Shown here: piece after piece, positions 1 through 11,463 of the stretch | Position numbering within the stretch: the stretch's first letter is position 1 | How the letters are laid out: each line of letters starts with the position of its first letter | Assembly (NCBI GenBank): GCA_951640195.1 | Contig: OX621171.1 | Span: 1,178,001-1,242,000 of the forward strand | Length of the DNA: 64,000 nt | DNA from: Porpolomopsis calyptriformis | Taxonomy: Eukaryota > Basidiomycota > Agaricomycetes > Agaricales > Hygrophoraceae | Direction: 5' to 3' | Notes under the pieces: generated by a model | The model's database searches: none | The model's input: only the letters and a program-made list of their open reading frames with translations | Told to the model about the DNA's origin: nothing | Program-made: the position numbers and the translations under genes

Positions 1-69
1 CGTACGTCTCTCTCCGTGATGCACACAAATGCGTGACTGACCAGACTACTTCTACGGTGACAAACATAG

Positions 70-1422
70 CGAGATGATTTGAGACGACTTCTTTATCGTG
101 TTGCTGTTTCGGCAGGTGCTTATGTCCGATTCAACTCTCGGGTAGTTTCTATCGATCCTGGCTCCGCAAGCGTCACTCTTGCCTCAGGCGAGACTTTACG
201 CGCCGACGTTATCGTCGGAGCCGATGGCGAGTATGGCGTTTCACAAAGGATGTTTTCAGGCGAACCCAAGCACGACCCTGGGGCTTTACTCATGTATCAG
301 TAAGTACGTTGTGCGAATCGTGTGCACATCTCATGTTTGCCCCCAAACAGTACGACTATACCCAAGAAACTGATGATGCGAGACCCAGATCTTGCATATT
401 TCTGGGAACCCAAGGAGAATGTCGTAAGTCGTGTTGGCATCCACAGTTTACCATTGGCGCATTTTTGCCTGCCATAGGAGCATATGTATGGCTGGTTTGG
501 TAACGGGCACTGCCTACTTATTTTTCCCATCGTGAGTCTTTTCATTTTCTGGCGCACCGCGAAGGCAGCTTATTTGGTGAGCGGAGGGTGGATCACAATC
601 GACCGAAGCTATGGCAGTGTATCTATATGGGCCTCCAGATGGATCTATAGGTACCTGGTCAGATCGGTCAACAAAAGAAAAATTACTAGCCTCTGTAGGA
701 AACTCGGAGCCAAGGTCGGTTACATTCCACAGATATGACACATCGTTCTTCCTCCCAACTGTCTTTTCGCTTCACAGGTTGAGGAAATTAATGAAATTGG
801 TGACCACATCGAAGTCAATACCGATGAAAAATTATAAAGATTTAGAAGACTGGGTACACGATAATGGACACCTGATCCTAATAGGAGAGGCGGCACACCC
901 ACTCCCTGTCAGTCCTCTGCACTTCACATGATTTTAAAATTCCATAATTTCACTTAGGTCGGGGCCATCCAATCTACGGCGTTGGCTATCGAAGACGGCG
1001 CTGTTCTCGCCAAGCTCTTTTCGCACCTGCGAAATGAAGACCAAATTTCAAGTTTCCTTTACGCGTTCCAAGATCTTCGGCTTCCCCGCTGCAGCTCTGT
1101 CGCAATTTCCGAAGCGGGGAATATGTACTTTATGTCACTGCCCCCAGGAGAAATGCAGGTGGGTCGAGATATGGTGTTTCAATCCAAAGATGCGAAAGGA
1201 CAAAATTGTCTCGAGCCTTCCGAAGAGGACGGGACGATGGACCGATGGGAAGAAATAAAGAACGTATTTGGATACGATGCAGAAGACGACGCGGATAATT
1301 GGTGGGTCCAATGGGGTATGCTCGCTATGCGTGCGAAAGGGACAAATATGCTGCATGCAGGGCTTAATGTACAGGTAGAACAGGTGGTCACTGTGGGAAG
1401 CAAGGCCAATCACTGCATTTAA
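70..1422 (+). CDS. FAD-dependent monooxygenase (salicylate hydroxylase-like), 3' part of the gene
   Basis: Flavoprotein monooxygenase that would hydroxylate an aromatic or similar small substrate using NAD(P)H and O2. Base 1 looks like the last base of an upstream exon, followed by an intron at 2-69 (GTACGT...CATAG). Exons then read 70-299, 351-423, 478-531, about 569-714, 778-907 and 958-1422, each bounded by GT...AG. The first ends in a segment with the DVIVGADG motif typical of group A FAD monooxygenases. The fifth carries GEAAHPLP, the FAD/ribityl-binding GDAAHP-type motif, followed after splicing by an alpha-helix (ALAIEDGAVLAKL) usual for the family. The N-terminal GxGxxG dinucleotide fold lies outside the window. 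The gene ends with TAA only 120 bp before a large transposon. The fourth exon boundary is the least certain. The substrate cannot be told from sequence. Confidence 0.85.
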
Positions 1423-1539
1423 TGACGATATTACGTTGTTTACAATGTCACTGGGGGTCCTTTAGTGACCCCACGGATCCAACATCTGATGTCCAATAGT
1501 TCAGATTATATAATTGTGAATGATGAATAAAAGTGCAGT

Positions 1540-1542
1540 TCA
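1540..1542. repeat. Left target-site duplication TCA of the 14.8-kb transposon
   Basis: TCA directly precedes the left terminus and is matched by TCA at 16341-16343. Three bases can match by chance, so the support comes from its exact abutment to both inverted-repeat ends. Confidence 0.6.
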
Positions 1543-1932
1543 CACACCGGCGCCATCACTATTTAAGTCAAAGGAAACCAATTCGGAAACCAGTTTGTGA
1601 AAGTCTGGATTTAATGAACTGGTTTCTGTCAGTTTGAAACCTTCACTTTCATGTGAATTTAAATATCAATCGAAATAGGATATTTCTGGTCAAGTTTTCG
1701 TGATCTCGAAATATGTACTTAAATCATAACTTTCACTGGACTAAAAGTGTAAAGTAAATATTGGATTTCTATCCTGATTTCAATTCACTTGAAATCACCT
1801 ATTTCAGGCTGACGCGAAATATGTACTGAAAGTTCACCTATCTCCTTTGCGGAAAGGTATTGCCCACTCATTGCCCACTCATCACCCACTCATTGCCCGC
1901 TTGTCGCCCACTTGTCGCCCAATGATTGGTGA
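1543..1932 (+). repeat. Left terminal inverted repeat of the 14.8-kb transposon
   Basis: The sequence from 1543 to about 1932 is repeated in reverse complement at 15951-16340 with scattered, mostly transition, differences. The inner part (1858-1930) is a run of short imperfect repeats around TTGCCCACTCA, the sort of clustered motif that could bind a transposase. The boundary on the inner side is approximate. Confidence 0.9.
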
Positions 1933-2089
1933 CCATCCGCTCGTCCTCAGCTTGTCCATTACACTTAAAGCAGTTAAAGCAGTTAAGAGACGCACTGTGA
2001 TCAATGAGCTATGACATAATCTATATATTAAAGACTAGTGGTCGTAGTAAAAACGGGATGCTAAAAAATGGTGGAAATGGGTGATTTAC

Positions 2090-5041
2090 CAACTACTGCA
2101 ATGGTCCACAAAGCAAGAATTCGGCAGTAGCATCCCTACTGCCTTTCAGGAAAGGTCGCAGGAGTTTGACTTGGTACTTCAGGTAGTTGTCCCATATCGT
2201 TGGTGTTTTCAACTCCTTGTCGGGTTTGTCTCAGATTGTGGTCAAATGCTTGTGGAACCAATCCTCTGCAGCTTGAGTCCAGAAACCCATGTCACGACCG
2301 TTTCCTTTCCAAACTTGATGCAGAGGCCACCATGACCACTTTGCAACTTGCAAACCTTTGTCTGTATAAACATAATATGTGCCTGATATGAACTCTAGCT
2401 CAGGTTGAGTGAGTCGATCAAGCTCTTCAAATTGATCTCTCCAGATATCGGTTTCATAGATAGATGGATGAAGCGATCAAGGACAGTTGCCAGACAAAAC
2501 AGCATGACAGGCACCATCCAAGCCAAGTGCGTGAACTGCAAGCCACCAGGTAATCCCTCCCATCATCAAAGCCAAATGTCCACGGGGGCCCCGAAGAAAG
2601 GTCACAACCTTCTTCCAGTATGAGACATAGTTGGCATGATCAGGGACATATTGAGGCCATCGGTGACCCAAGCTATTGGAATGGTCATCGGCAATGAAGG
2701 GCAGAGGTCGTGGCAGCCCAAAAGGGTAGAGAGGGTAAGATGGTGGGAAGCGTTCAGGCTCCAAGACCCTACTAAATGGTATGCCTGTATGTACGCAGTG
2801 AAGGGCGATGTCATGAGTGGACGAATGAGTATAGAATCTCTAGCAACACTTGAGGACGGCAACGGGATCATCTAGCAGAAGGTGCCAACATATGGCTCGG
2901 TGTGGGTTCCCTTGCATAATATATCTAACAGCCCCCTTGTCCGTGTCCTTGGTCCTCTGAGTCACTTGGACGCATTGCAAAGATAGGGGGATGTTCAATG
3001 TATTGCAGCAGGAATGGCTCAAGTCCCAAAGTGATCGAGCGCCGTGACAGGAGCCTGGGAGTAAAGGGTAGAGAGAGATAAACCATTGGAATAAAGAAAT
3101 CTTGTGAATAGTGAGGGTGTCATCTGGAAGGTCAGAGCAGAGGAATAATTTTTCGAGCACTGAATGAGTGGGAGGGGTGAAAATGGGAGATGGCGGGAGA
3201 TCCACAGGGCTGTTGCTGAGAATCAGACCATATCGATTTCGCAGGATGTTTAGGGTGGGGAATGACTTGAACTCCATGGTGGCAGCGAGGTGTTCAAACT
3301 GCCCATATGTATGCTCCATGTCGATGTTGAAAGTTGCAACGATTTTTTCGGAAGGCAATTGAACGCCAGCGGATTCGAGGGGAACATCACCGATAGAGAT
3401 GCCTTCTGTAGTGTTAAGATTAGGATGCATGTAATCGTCATCGTCATCATCATAATCATCCTCGGGGGCAGGTACATCCGGATTAAAAGCATAGTTGAGG
3501 TCCCATTCTCTTTCAATGGGATTGTACCGCTTGTGAGCGGGGCCATACTCGAGGAAGACATCTTCCGCTTCCTTCTTGGAAATGTGGGTACGGACATAGA
3601 ATCCATCCTCTTCTACCCACTTCCAGACTGTAGCTCCTGACTTTCCAGGTATGGGGCAATGTGCATTGGCTTTTCTCCGGTCCTCCCAGATCTTGACTTG
3701 GGCAGGATCCGCATTCCTAACCATTTCAGCGTGGCGGCGGTCCTGTGCTTCAAAGAACTCACACCAATCTTGACTGCGTCTCTGCCTGCTGCCAGGTTGG
3801 ACAGGTGGAAAGATGCAGCTGGTTTGAGACAATTCGGAGGTTAGGTCAGTGGAAGCACGAGGTTTGTCTGAGAATAGAGATGTCGATATGGATTCTGAAG
3901 AAAGAGGAAGGGCTTCTGAAGTAAAATCGGGGGGGTCGAGATGTTCGTCGGTAGCACATTCAAACCGGAGTGCCTTTTCTTCTTTGTATATTTGACACCT
4001 CATGGTGAGGGTCGATTCGTTGGGTTCAAAGATCACCAGAAAATCTGCTTTTGCGTTCAAGCGCATTGTGAACTTCCCCCAATAGAACCAAATGGGAACA
4101 CCAGCAGTCAGCAGTGAGAAAAAAACTTTGGGTTTCCAGCTACACTTTCTGACATGGATCAACATGCCTCGACGTCGCATGGTATCATCCAGAGTTCCAA
4201 CAACGGAAGAACGAAGATCTTCAAGCCAACTGGGGTGCACCCAAGTATGGAGATAGAAGAGCCATTCGGGGAGAATCGCATGGTGTCGTTCACCGGAGAG
4301 GGCGATTGTGAACGAACACATGCCTACGAGGGCACTAAATGCGCATTGCGACCGGTATATCGCACGCCTTGCCAATACTGCGGTAGGATGCATCTTCTTA
4401 TAGCTGAACCAATGCGGCTGCGGAAAATCCTTGAATTCAAGAGGCGTTTTCCAGCCGACAGAGCTGACATCTTCCCTCTTTGTGAGGAGATATATGATGA
4501 CATTGAGGCCAGTCTCTAAACGATCCCATTTGTCAATGATATCGAGGGGCAGGCCCCACATATGGTAAAAGGCAATGACCCCGATGCGTAATTTATGCTG
4601 GACAAGCGGAGGTTGGCCATTGGGGGTGTCAAAGTGGAGCTGACCAAAAATTGGGCCCTCGAATGGCAATTCTAAGGGAATGAATGCTATGGAAGGGTGA
4701 GCATGATGGTCCCAGTGGGGCTGAAACAGTTGCTTGAGGAAATCAGACTTGTGAGGGGTAATGGTGTAGTCAGAGACGAGGGGAAGGCCAGCAGCATTGG
4801 GCGAAGTGAAGATGTGATCTTCTCCACAGATTGTGTCCAGAAGAATTTCATGTGGTTGATTCACTGTAGCCTTGTCAGGAAATAACTGGAGATGGTGAAT
4901 ATAACAACATACTATCGAGTAAAATGGTGTGAGTGCAGAGACTGTCCCAGCAATGCAGTCAGCGATGATTATAACGCATTGATGACAATAACTTACACAG
5001 AAGGTGCGAAAGGCAATGGATCGCCTCAAGGGAGTGACCAA
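2090..5041 (-). pseudogene. Passenger gene 1: large uncharacterised basidiomycete protein, interrupted by stops
   Basis: A 733-codon open frame runs from 5041 to 2840. The same frame continues past a TAG at 2840-2842 and past TGA codons near 2472 and 2246, giving recognisable sequence to about 2090. An intron probably starts at the GTAAGT near 4993 and ends at CTCCAG near 4884, so the annotated first residues belong to a leader exon with no ATG in the open frame. Visible features are a hydrophobic stretch (around AFSALVGMCSF), WLFYLHTWVHPSWLEDL, an acidic DDDDDDY block and a C-terminal segment with WSWWPLHQVWKG and GFWTQAAEDWF. I recognise this layout from recurrent agaricomycete hypothetical proteins but know of no function. 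The stops suggest decay; the alternative of extra introns at those points is less likely because the frame is kept. Confidence 0.7.
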
Positions 5042-5065
5042 GGTGAAGCAGGTGTGGTTAGGAAT

Positions 5066-5093
5066 AATTCACTGGTGTTAACACCAGTGAATT
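5066..5093. repeat. 28-bp perfect palindrome centred on GTTAAC
   Basis: Each arm is 14 bp and reads aattcactggtgtt. The left copy is perfect. The matching site in the inverted repeat at 11677-11704 has one mismatch. It could be a protein-binding site or a hairpin. Confidence 0.85.
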
Positions 5094-5229
5094 GTGGTGT
5101 TCGAGGAAGAGAAATGAACTGAGCAGCCAAGTGATGGTCGCCTGATTAGCTTTGATAATACAACAACAGCAGTAAATAACAACACATGATTTAGAAATTT
5201 CGTCGGCAGTAACTCTTTCTTTCCTCAGA

Positions 5230-5255
5230 CTTCATCAGTGTTAACACTGGTGAAG
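5230..5255. repeat. 26-bp near-perfect palindrome centred on GTTAAC
   Basis: The arms pair at 12 of 13 positions around the GTTAAC core. The inverted-repeat partner lies at 11515-11540. Confidence 0.8.
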
Positions 5256-5689
5256 TTATCCTCACATCGCTGGCAACAAACTCTTCTTCTCCTGGAAGGT
5301 CTCCACGTACCTCGATCAGATGCTAGACGTGCCACTCAGGCAACCCATCCAAGCTAGGCAGAGATGAACGATTAGCGGAATGAATCCTGGGGGTATGAAG
5401 GATGTACACCGGCTGCTGTATTCATCTCCAGCTGTGTCCTTTCTCACTTACACGTATCCTTTTTCACTTGTGAGCATCCCAACACTGGATTCATCAGGAG
5501 AGCATTCATATTGCAGCTGTCAGTTACTCTCACCTGACCGATGCTTCCCTCATACATGCCATATAGGACCGCTTATTGGAAAATGTGCATACTGTTGTAA
5601 ATATACAGGTTTTCTCCTACCACAGTTATCTCACTCATGCTTTACCCCACTTCTTAAGACTGAGCCATTGAAATTCCTCTCACGATACA

Positions 5690-7673
5690 TGAAGAGTCAC
5701 CTCCTTATACTTGGTGCTATGATCTGACAACCATTCCACATCGTAGAAGGGTTCGGGAAGACCAGGCACTGGGTCTCGGGTACTTCTGCTGTTTGCAATG
5801 CTCCACCTTCATTTGCCAGGTTGCGTCCCTCTTCGACCGCATTTCGCATATTGACGACATTGGTCAATTATGGACAATTCCCGTTCCATTAAACAACACC
5901 ATACCAATACCTTCACTCGGTACACAGTCACTTCCATCCCCTCCGCATTGGTCTCCACATCACTTTCCTCGGAACTCATCCCATCGGCGCCCAATCATTT
6001 GATGACCTCTTTTAGCCATCTCCATGTGTCAAGATCGGCACCCCCTCCCTCGACCTTCTCTTGGATAATCACGTCGAGCGTGTGCATCCGATGGCTATAT
6101 TTCTGGTGGACTATGTCAGTTTGGGGCTGGCCGCTGGTCAGAATCATTTACCTTCACGCGCCTCTCCCTATGTCTTGCATCCTTCATGTGCCTTTCCTTC
6201 ATGGCTCTCATCCGCTCTTCCACCTCATGCGGAGTCTCCATGTCTTGATTCACGACCCTTTGTTTCACCTGGTTCCAGAAGCCTCTACACCATGCAAACT
6301 TGTCGATCACCAGATATTCCAAATACGCCCTAGGCACCTCTGCGAGATGGTCCTCTTGGCACCGAGTTGCTAAATTGTCGACTAAACGATCGATCACTGT
6401 TGCATTCCAGAGAGAAGTCGCATCTCTGTCAAAGTCGAATTTGAGCATTGACGGATCAGGGCCAGTGCCCATATCCTCATGTCCCCTGTCAAAGTGGTCG
6501 ACTTCATCCCTCGCAGGAGGTTCATAGAACCCGAAATCTTCGTCTTTTGTCACATCAAATACTTCTTTAAACAGAAGCCTCGTTTGGCGCTGTCGCATGA
6601 ATTAGTCCATGCATTCGGGCATTGAGCAACAGCTTACCTGAAATTGGACATGCTGTTGCTTATTCTGTATGTAAATGTCTAAGTTGCCTGTCTTTGATCT
6701 CCCTCATTTCAGGGAGTTATGTATGGGCACTTGGTTGGGTATAGAAGCCATGCAGTGAACTACGGCCTCTGCAATCGCCGCTATCTCTCCTTTAGAAAAC
6801 CTAATATCTTTTTTGGATTGTCTGGGTCTTCTGGATGTACTCATTAGCTCCTGTAAATCATTCTCTTCATCCTAACACTTCTGTCAGTGAGTGCCTGAAC
6901 AATCAAAGCATCATTCATACCGTTGACTCTTCTGCTATAAGGTTCAGCAGTCTAGAATGTCGGGACTTGCTCAGACCCCACTCAGCTGATTTGATTGGAG
7001 GACTCATCTCCGGCATTGGGCTTTCGGGGAATGGACGGCTTCTGAGCGAATGAGCTGGGGTATTGATTGGACTCATGTCCGGCATCAGGCTTCCAGGGGA
7101 TGGCCTGCTTCGGGGTGAATGCGACGGGGTATTTACTTGCTCCCGCGAGTCAAGTTCTCTGTAACGATTATGGCTGAGTGGTCTTTCCCTGACCCTCACC
7201 TCAGCTTGCATTGCGTCCTGCGCCTTTTGTAGACTCATTCTCACTGATCTCATCAGCTCAAGCTCTTTTCTACACTCATTTTCCATCTCTGTCGCTGCAG
7301 TGCTGCGCTGCACAAACTCGTTATGTTGTTGTTGAAGCTCTGCCATATTTTGACAGAACAGATTCTAGCCCACCGCCCTGTTAGCCATCTGATCCAAACC
7401 TCTTTATTGATCAGAACTCACTAACTGTTGATTAATCTCATCCGCATTTTTCTCTGTCACACGCACCCTTGCATCCAGATGTTTATCTACTTCACTTGCA
7501 CGTTTTTCTTCCGCGCGCACCCTTGCACGTAGCCGTTCGGAATGGTCTGTCTCCACAACGCGCATCTTTGATGCACAAGGAGGAGAATCGTGCCCATGCT
7601 TAGTGTGTCGAACTCGGGCCTTGGGCAAGGGTATGATTCCCACCAATGGATTCCAGAAGATCGGGGCACTCAC
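5690..7673 (-). pseudogene. Passenger gene 2: uncharacterised protein with GMSSEESD motif, multi-exon
   Basis: Open segments on the minus strand at 7673-7404, 7346-6915, 6598-6002 and 5998-about 5690 read as one split gene. The first two are coiled-coil rich, with glutamate/arginine heptads. The second holds a two-copy repeat of about 22 residues (SHSPRSRPSP... / AHSLRSRPFP...). The third is charged (EDHLAEVPRAYLEYLVIDKF). After a TGA at about 5999-6001 the same frame continues with GADGMSSEESD and, further on, VPGLPEPFYDVEWL. That acidic motif followed by a basic VxRVK-type strand is a pattern I recognise from many agaricomycete hypothetical proteins, function unknown. The TGA sits where a CGA arginine codon would fit and is probably a CpG mutation. 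Exon junctions were not resolved individually. Confidence 0.55.
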
Positions 7674-7901
7674 AGGTATTCAGAGATCTGTAACAACAGA
7701 TAGGAATATTGGAACATTGGTGTTGACCGTACTCGTGAGCTTGTTCTGGAAGATGGTGAGGTTTATTCATCGCGCAGACATTGGGATGTTCACCGAGTCC
7801 ATAGACATCAACATGGGTTCTTGATTTTGAGACATCGGGACATCCGTATGTATAGGCTTCTGTGGAGACCAAGGATTAAAGTCGACATTGATGTCCATAG
7901 G

Positions 7902-7929
7902 GATTCTTCTGTGTTAACACAAAAGAATC
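7902..7929. repeat. Further 28-bp palindrome centred on GTTAAC
   Basis: The arms around tgtgttaacac pair at 13 of 14 positions. It lies outside the inverted repeat, near the 5' side of passenger gene 2, which makes it the fifth palindrome of this type in the element. Confidence 0.7.
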
Positions 7930-8342
7930 AGTTGCGGGGAGAAGGTGTATGGGATCAGAAAAGTTGGTGGTCCTCATTTATAGTCCTTGCTGTGTCATTG
8001 TCTGTCATTGTCTGTCCTTGCGATGGCAATGGTTGCTGTTGCTGCATTGGCCTTGGAACGTCACAAGATCTGACTAGGCGATTTGCATTGCATCACTGCG
8101 ATCGCAACTGCAATCCAACCATGGACAATCAGCTTCTATTACCTACTCAACATTGCAGTTCGCTATGTGCATGGTTCGAAGATCGCTCCCCTGAAAACAG
8201 CTTCCCACTATGGTGTAGCTCACGATCCATAGCCACGTGGATCTCATTGTGTGTGCTGAATCATCACCCACTCCAAATTCCAATATCAGCCCCAATTTTA
8301 CACCATCGTTACGCTCTGATCGGATATAACCTGAACATTCCT

Positions 8343-8405
8343 TGACTGAGTAGGCGATGAACCACTCATTCAGCGGGTGATGGACCAACCCATTCAGTGG
8401 GCAAT
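8343..8405. repeat. Short repeat block resembling the subterminal motifs of the transposon
   Basis: The block contains cccattcagtgggcaatg and cagcgggtgatgg, similar to the tgagtgggcaat / gagtgggtgat motifs of the right terminal repeat. It lies just past the 3' end of passenger gene 3. Confidence 0.45.
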
Positions 8406-8445
8406 GTATATACTTGTTCGCATGTTTGCAAAACTTCATTGAACC

Positions 8446-9199
8446 TGCAAATAATTACATATCATCTCTGTCCTTCCTCTTCTTTGTGGCAGTAGCCTTA
8501 AGCCGCAGTTTGAGCAAGTCGGTGACCAGCCATTGATTCTCATATGCCCCAAGCTTGGGGAATGTCTCAAGAGCCTGAATTTATTGTCAAGAAGCATTCA
8601 CAAAGTCGAGGAGTGATACCTACAGTCGTTTTAACATGGCGTATCAATGGTGAGGTTTGTTTAGAGAATGAGAGACGCTCATTCAAATGTTCTGCAGCTA
8701 ACTTGTGAATAAATTCCTGGTTGGGAATGTCAGTAAAAAGTCATGATAGGATAATAAACCATACCCTTAGCCACCGATAATCTCTCTTGTTCCACTGCAT
8801 AGCTACTTCCAGGTTGTAACCCCTGCAGCCTAGCCATCCAGCTTCCCCATGTGGTTTTTTTATAAGTTCTTCAGCCTCAGACGATGATGGTGAGGATGAG
8901 GATGGGGCTGAGGACAAGGATGAGGTGGAGCAGGGGGAATCCTCGTGACTAGAGCCTTCCTCATGAAAAGAGACTTCTTTTGAGAAATTTGCCTAACGGC
9001 CTGACTTTCGTTCAGCTTTGGATGTGAGCTGTTTGGGTAGATTCTGGATCTCTTGATGTGCAAGGAGTGGATGGTCAAGTTCCTCACTAAAAGAGGTGTG
9101 GGCGATTAGAACAGGGAGAGCGGGAGGAGGAGGCGGCGTATAGAATGGAGCGAGTAAGTTGGATATCATCAGGCAGGTGGGCGATGGATGCAGTGACAA
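8446..9199 (-). pseudogene. Passenger gene 3: uncharacterised protein with acidic/serine-rich middle region
   Basis: Read on the minus strand, an ATG at 9199 opens a frame (MSLHPSPTC...) that meets a TAG at about 8993-8995. The same frame then continues through a serine-rich linker into KKPHGEAGWLGCRGYNLEVA and a basic segment ending RDYRWLR. Two short introns with good GT-AG ends follow (about 8766-8718 and 8636-8578), leading to exons reading EFIHKLAAEHLNERLSF and ALETFPKLGAYENQWLV, with a lysine-rich tail and TAA near 8447. The arrangement matches agaricomycete hypothetical proteins I have seen near Plavaka-like elements. No function is known to me. The single TAG makes it a likely pseudogene; a small unrecognised intron is the alternative. 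Confidence 0.55.
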
Positions 9200-9639
9200 T
9201 CGGGCGATTGATATGTTGGGCGATGGTCAGTGGATTTATTTGATAAGGAGTTGCAGGCATTCGTGTCTAACCAAATTTGTCATCATTCTTAGCCAAACAA
9301 TGTTGCGATGTGATCGAATGTGATCGAATGTATCCATTTATCAAACAATACATCCTCCATTGTTAGCTATGAGTTGTATGCATCTGGATTTACTCCGCCT
9401 CATTGTTAGCATTGAAACAGGACGGTGTTTCGAATTAGATCTACAACCTTTGTTCAGTGCCCATGGGTGCAGATTCCAAGACAACGGGAGCAGGTACCTC
9501 ATTGCAAAATCCTGACTTCGTGAAGCGGGCGGCAACTTCATTGAAGATTACTTCATTAAAGATTACGACACAAAGGATGGGCGATACTAGATAAGTAGTA
9601 CAGCGAGAGGAATTTGCTTTAAGACTTTACCGAGACCCA

Positions 9640-9695
9640 CCACCCACTGAACGATCCCACTGAACGATCCCACCGAATGATCCCACGAATGATTT
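9640..9695. repeat. Tandem 13-14-bp repeats (cccactgaacgatc)
   Basis: Four imperfect units in a row read cccactgaacgat, cccactgaacgat, cccaccgaatgat and cccacgaatgat. They resemble the cccactcattg units of the terminal repeats and lie upstream of the WD40 gene. Confidence 0.7.
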
Positions 9696-9729
9696 CCTTG
9701 ATCAATTGACTTGTGGCCTTCACGCTCTC

Positions 9730-11237
9730 ATCGTCTAGGTACTATCTGGCTGGCCAGATTGATGTCGATCATGATGCGATTCTTTGCGTCTCGATATCAC
9801 CCTCCGGAAACACACTCGCAAGTGGTGGTGAGTCAATACCTGGCTCAATATTCCACAGAGCTTGACACGTATCAGGAATAAAAGGTATGCGCCTCTGGGA
9901 CATGAAGACGCTGAAGCCAGTGTCCGCTTCACTTCCACTTAAGTATCAATTTGAAATGCGTGGGGCTGTTAGCTGTGCCCTTTGGGTTAAGATGGATGAA
10001 ATCGACGAGACACTTGTGTTTGGGACGTCTTTAGGGTACATCGCACTATGGCAGAAGGTTTCAGAGACTGTGAGCTATTGATTCCCTCTATAGAGAACGT
10101 CACTGATAGACTGATAATAGAACTGGTATGATGAGGTATATGTACAGTGCCTTGGGACTGGCGTCAAGATAACCTGCATGGCATCAAAGAAAAATTCTGA
10201 TCACTCTGTAAAATTGGCTTTCGGAACGAGGAACGGGAATGTGCAGGTCTTTCTCATGCAGGGAGATACCACGCCAGAGCATCTCTTTTCAGTTCATCTC
10301 AGTAGCACTGTTCCGAAATCACTGAGCTTCACCACTGGGAAGAAGGGCAACATATACATCTTTGGGCTATGTAATGGACTTGTGTAAGTGCATCGCATGC
10401 CAAAGTCGCTATCTATTCACACACTTCTTATGTAGGCATGTTTTAAGAGGTTCCAATGGAGATGAAATTTCAATGGTAGTATTTCATACATCAATGTGAG
10501 TTGTCCTTCTCTAATACAGTAACGAGCTATTAAACACAGGTGCAGTGGTAGTGTGGTTGTCGACCACAGCCAAAAGGAGGTTGTGATTGACAATGTTTCA
10601 AGCGGATTTTCGCTTCATCGACTAGAAAATGGAGAACCAATTTGCTCCTATGAAACAAAGCCACACCGAAAACATCCAAAGCAGGTGGTCTTTGCAGAAC
10701 ACGGTAGAGTCATCATAGGCAGTGGAGAACAGGGTCTGGTATACATTTTTGATAGAGAATCTGGGAGACGCCTCAGCACTTTAGGCCATGCAAAAGGCGG
10801 TATGGTCCAGACAATTGCAGTATGTGAAATCCTTCCATACAGACATATTCAACCAGTTCTAGGCACAGGATCAACTGCAGGGGACGATTGTAGTCACTGC
10901 CTCTTCCAGCGCTGGTGGGGAAAGCAAAATCTGCATGTGGAAGAAGGTCACATTCATGGTCCATCAGCAGACTGACACCCGACGTTGGTCAATATGGGGG
11001 CTCTTGAGAATGATCATCGAAGTCTTGATTCTCGGAATAGGAATCGCGCTTGCTATCAATAAGTGGGTAAGTGCAAGTGCAAGTAGAATGGGAAACAAAA
11101 AACTGACGATTTCAGAGTGGTTCCAATCCCTTCTGGATAAGTTCTTCACCTGTGTGGACCAGACATCAAGTAAAACAAATTGCATCACACACAACCCAAC
11201 CCTGGTGGTAGTGGGCATCACCCCAATGGAGAGCTGA
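9730..11237 (+). CDS. Passenger gene 4: WD40-repeat protein with C-terminal transmembrane segment
   Basis: Exons can be followed from about 9745 through 10078, 10180-10385, 10545-10818, about 10880-11063 and 11116-11237. The reading starts with DHDAILCVSISPSGNTLASG, then MRLWDMKTLKP, a blade with LGYIALWQK, LAFGTRNGNVQVFLMQG, FGLCNGLV and VIIGSGEQGLVYIFDRESGR followed by LGHAKGGMVQTIA. These are degenerate WD40 blades. After the intron beginning GTATGTG at 10819 the frame resumes with VVTASSSAGESKICMWKK, a basic spacer and a strongly hydrophobic segment (IIEVLILGIGIALAI). The product should therefore be a beta-propeller anchored to a membrane. The intron at 11064-11115 (GTAAGT...TTTCAG) joins a short tail. 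No internal stops were seen along this path, unlike the neighbouring genes. The start codon is not resolved and the first exon may lie further upstream. Confidence 0.7.
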
Positions 11238-11463
11238 AGATACACAACAGAGGCCGATGAAAAACAATCAAGAACTCTTCAAGGATCTCCGCGCAGTACT
11301 ATTAGAGGTACAGGACCATGCGGAGGCGTTGCGTGCGAGGACTGCGGGTAGTGAAATAACTCGGAAGAGGATGGTGGTCAGGCAAGGGAGCGAGGAGGCT
11401 TTGTAGATGCCTGTACAATTGAAATAGTATGCATATTTCTTCTGAGTCACACATCTAGCATAT

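Larger units (their letters stand above)
4959..5306 (+). repeat. Left copy of internal inverted repeat
   Basis: This 348-bp segment is found in reverse complement at 11464-11813 with about 96 percent identity by eye. Nearly all differences are transitions. It contains two palindromes centred on GTTAAC and, in the outward (minus) direction, a leader exon ending at a GTAAGT donor. The leader feeds passenger gene 1. Confidence 0.9.

Noticed and set aside
79..303. Stand-alone small protein starting at 79
   Set aside because: It begins with TTG and is an internal exon of the FAD monooxygenase with a GTAAGT donor at 300.
1858..1930. Regularly spaced short repeats (TTGCCCACTCA units) that might suggest a CRISPR-like array
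   Set aside because: Units are contiguous, imperfect and lie in the transposon terminal repeats; there are no spacers, and the genome is eukaryotic.
2081..2335. Plus-strand frame inside the large transposon
   Set aside because: The minus strand carries the C-terminal part of passenger gene 1 here; the plus frame is a shadow.
4154..4519. Plus-strand 121-codon frame opposite passenger gene 1
   Set aside because: Antisense of a much longer recognisable frame, with no motifs of its own.
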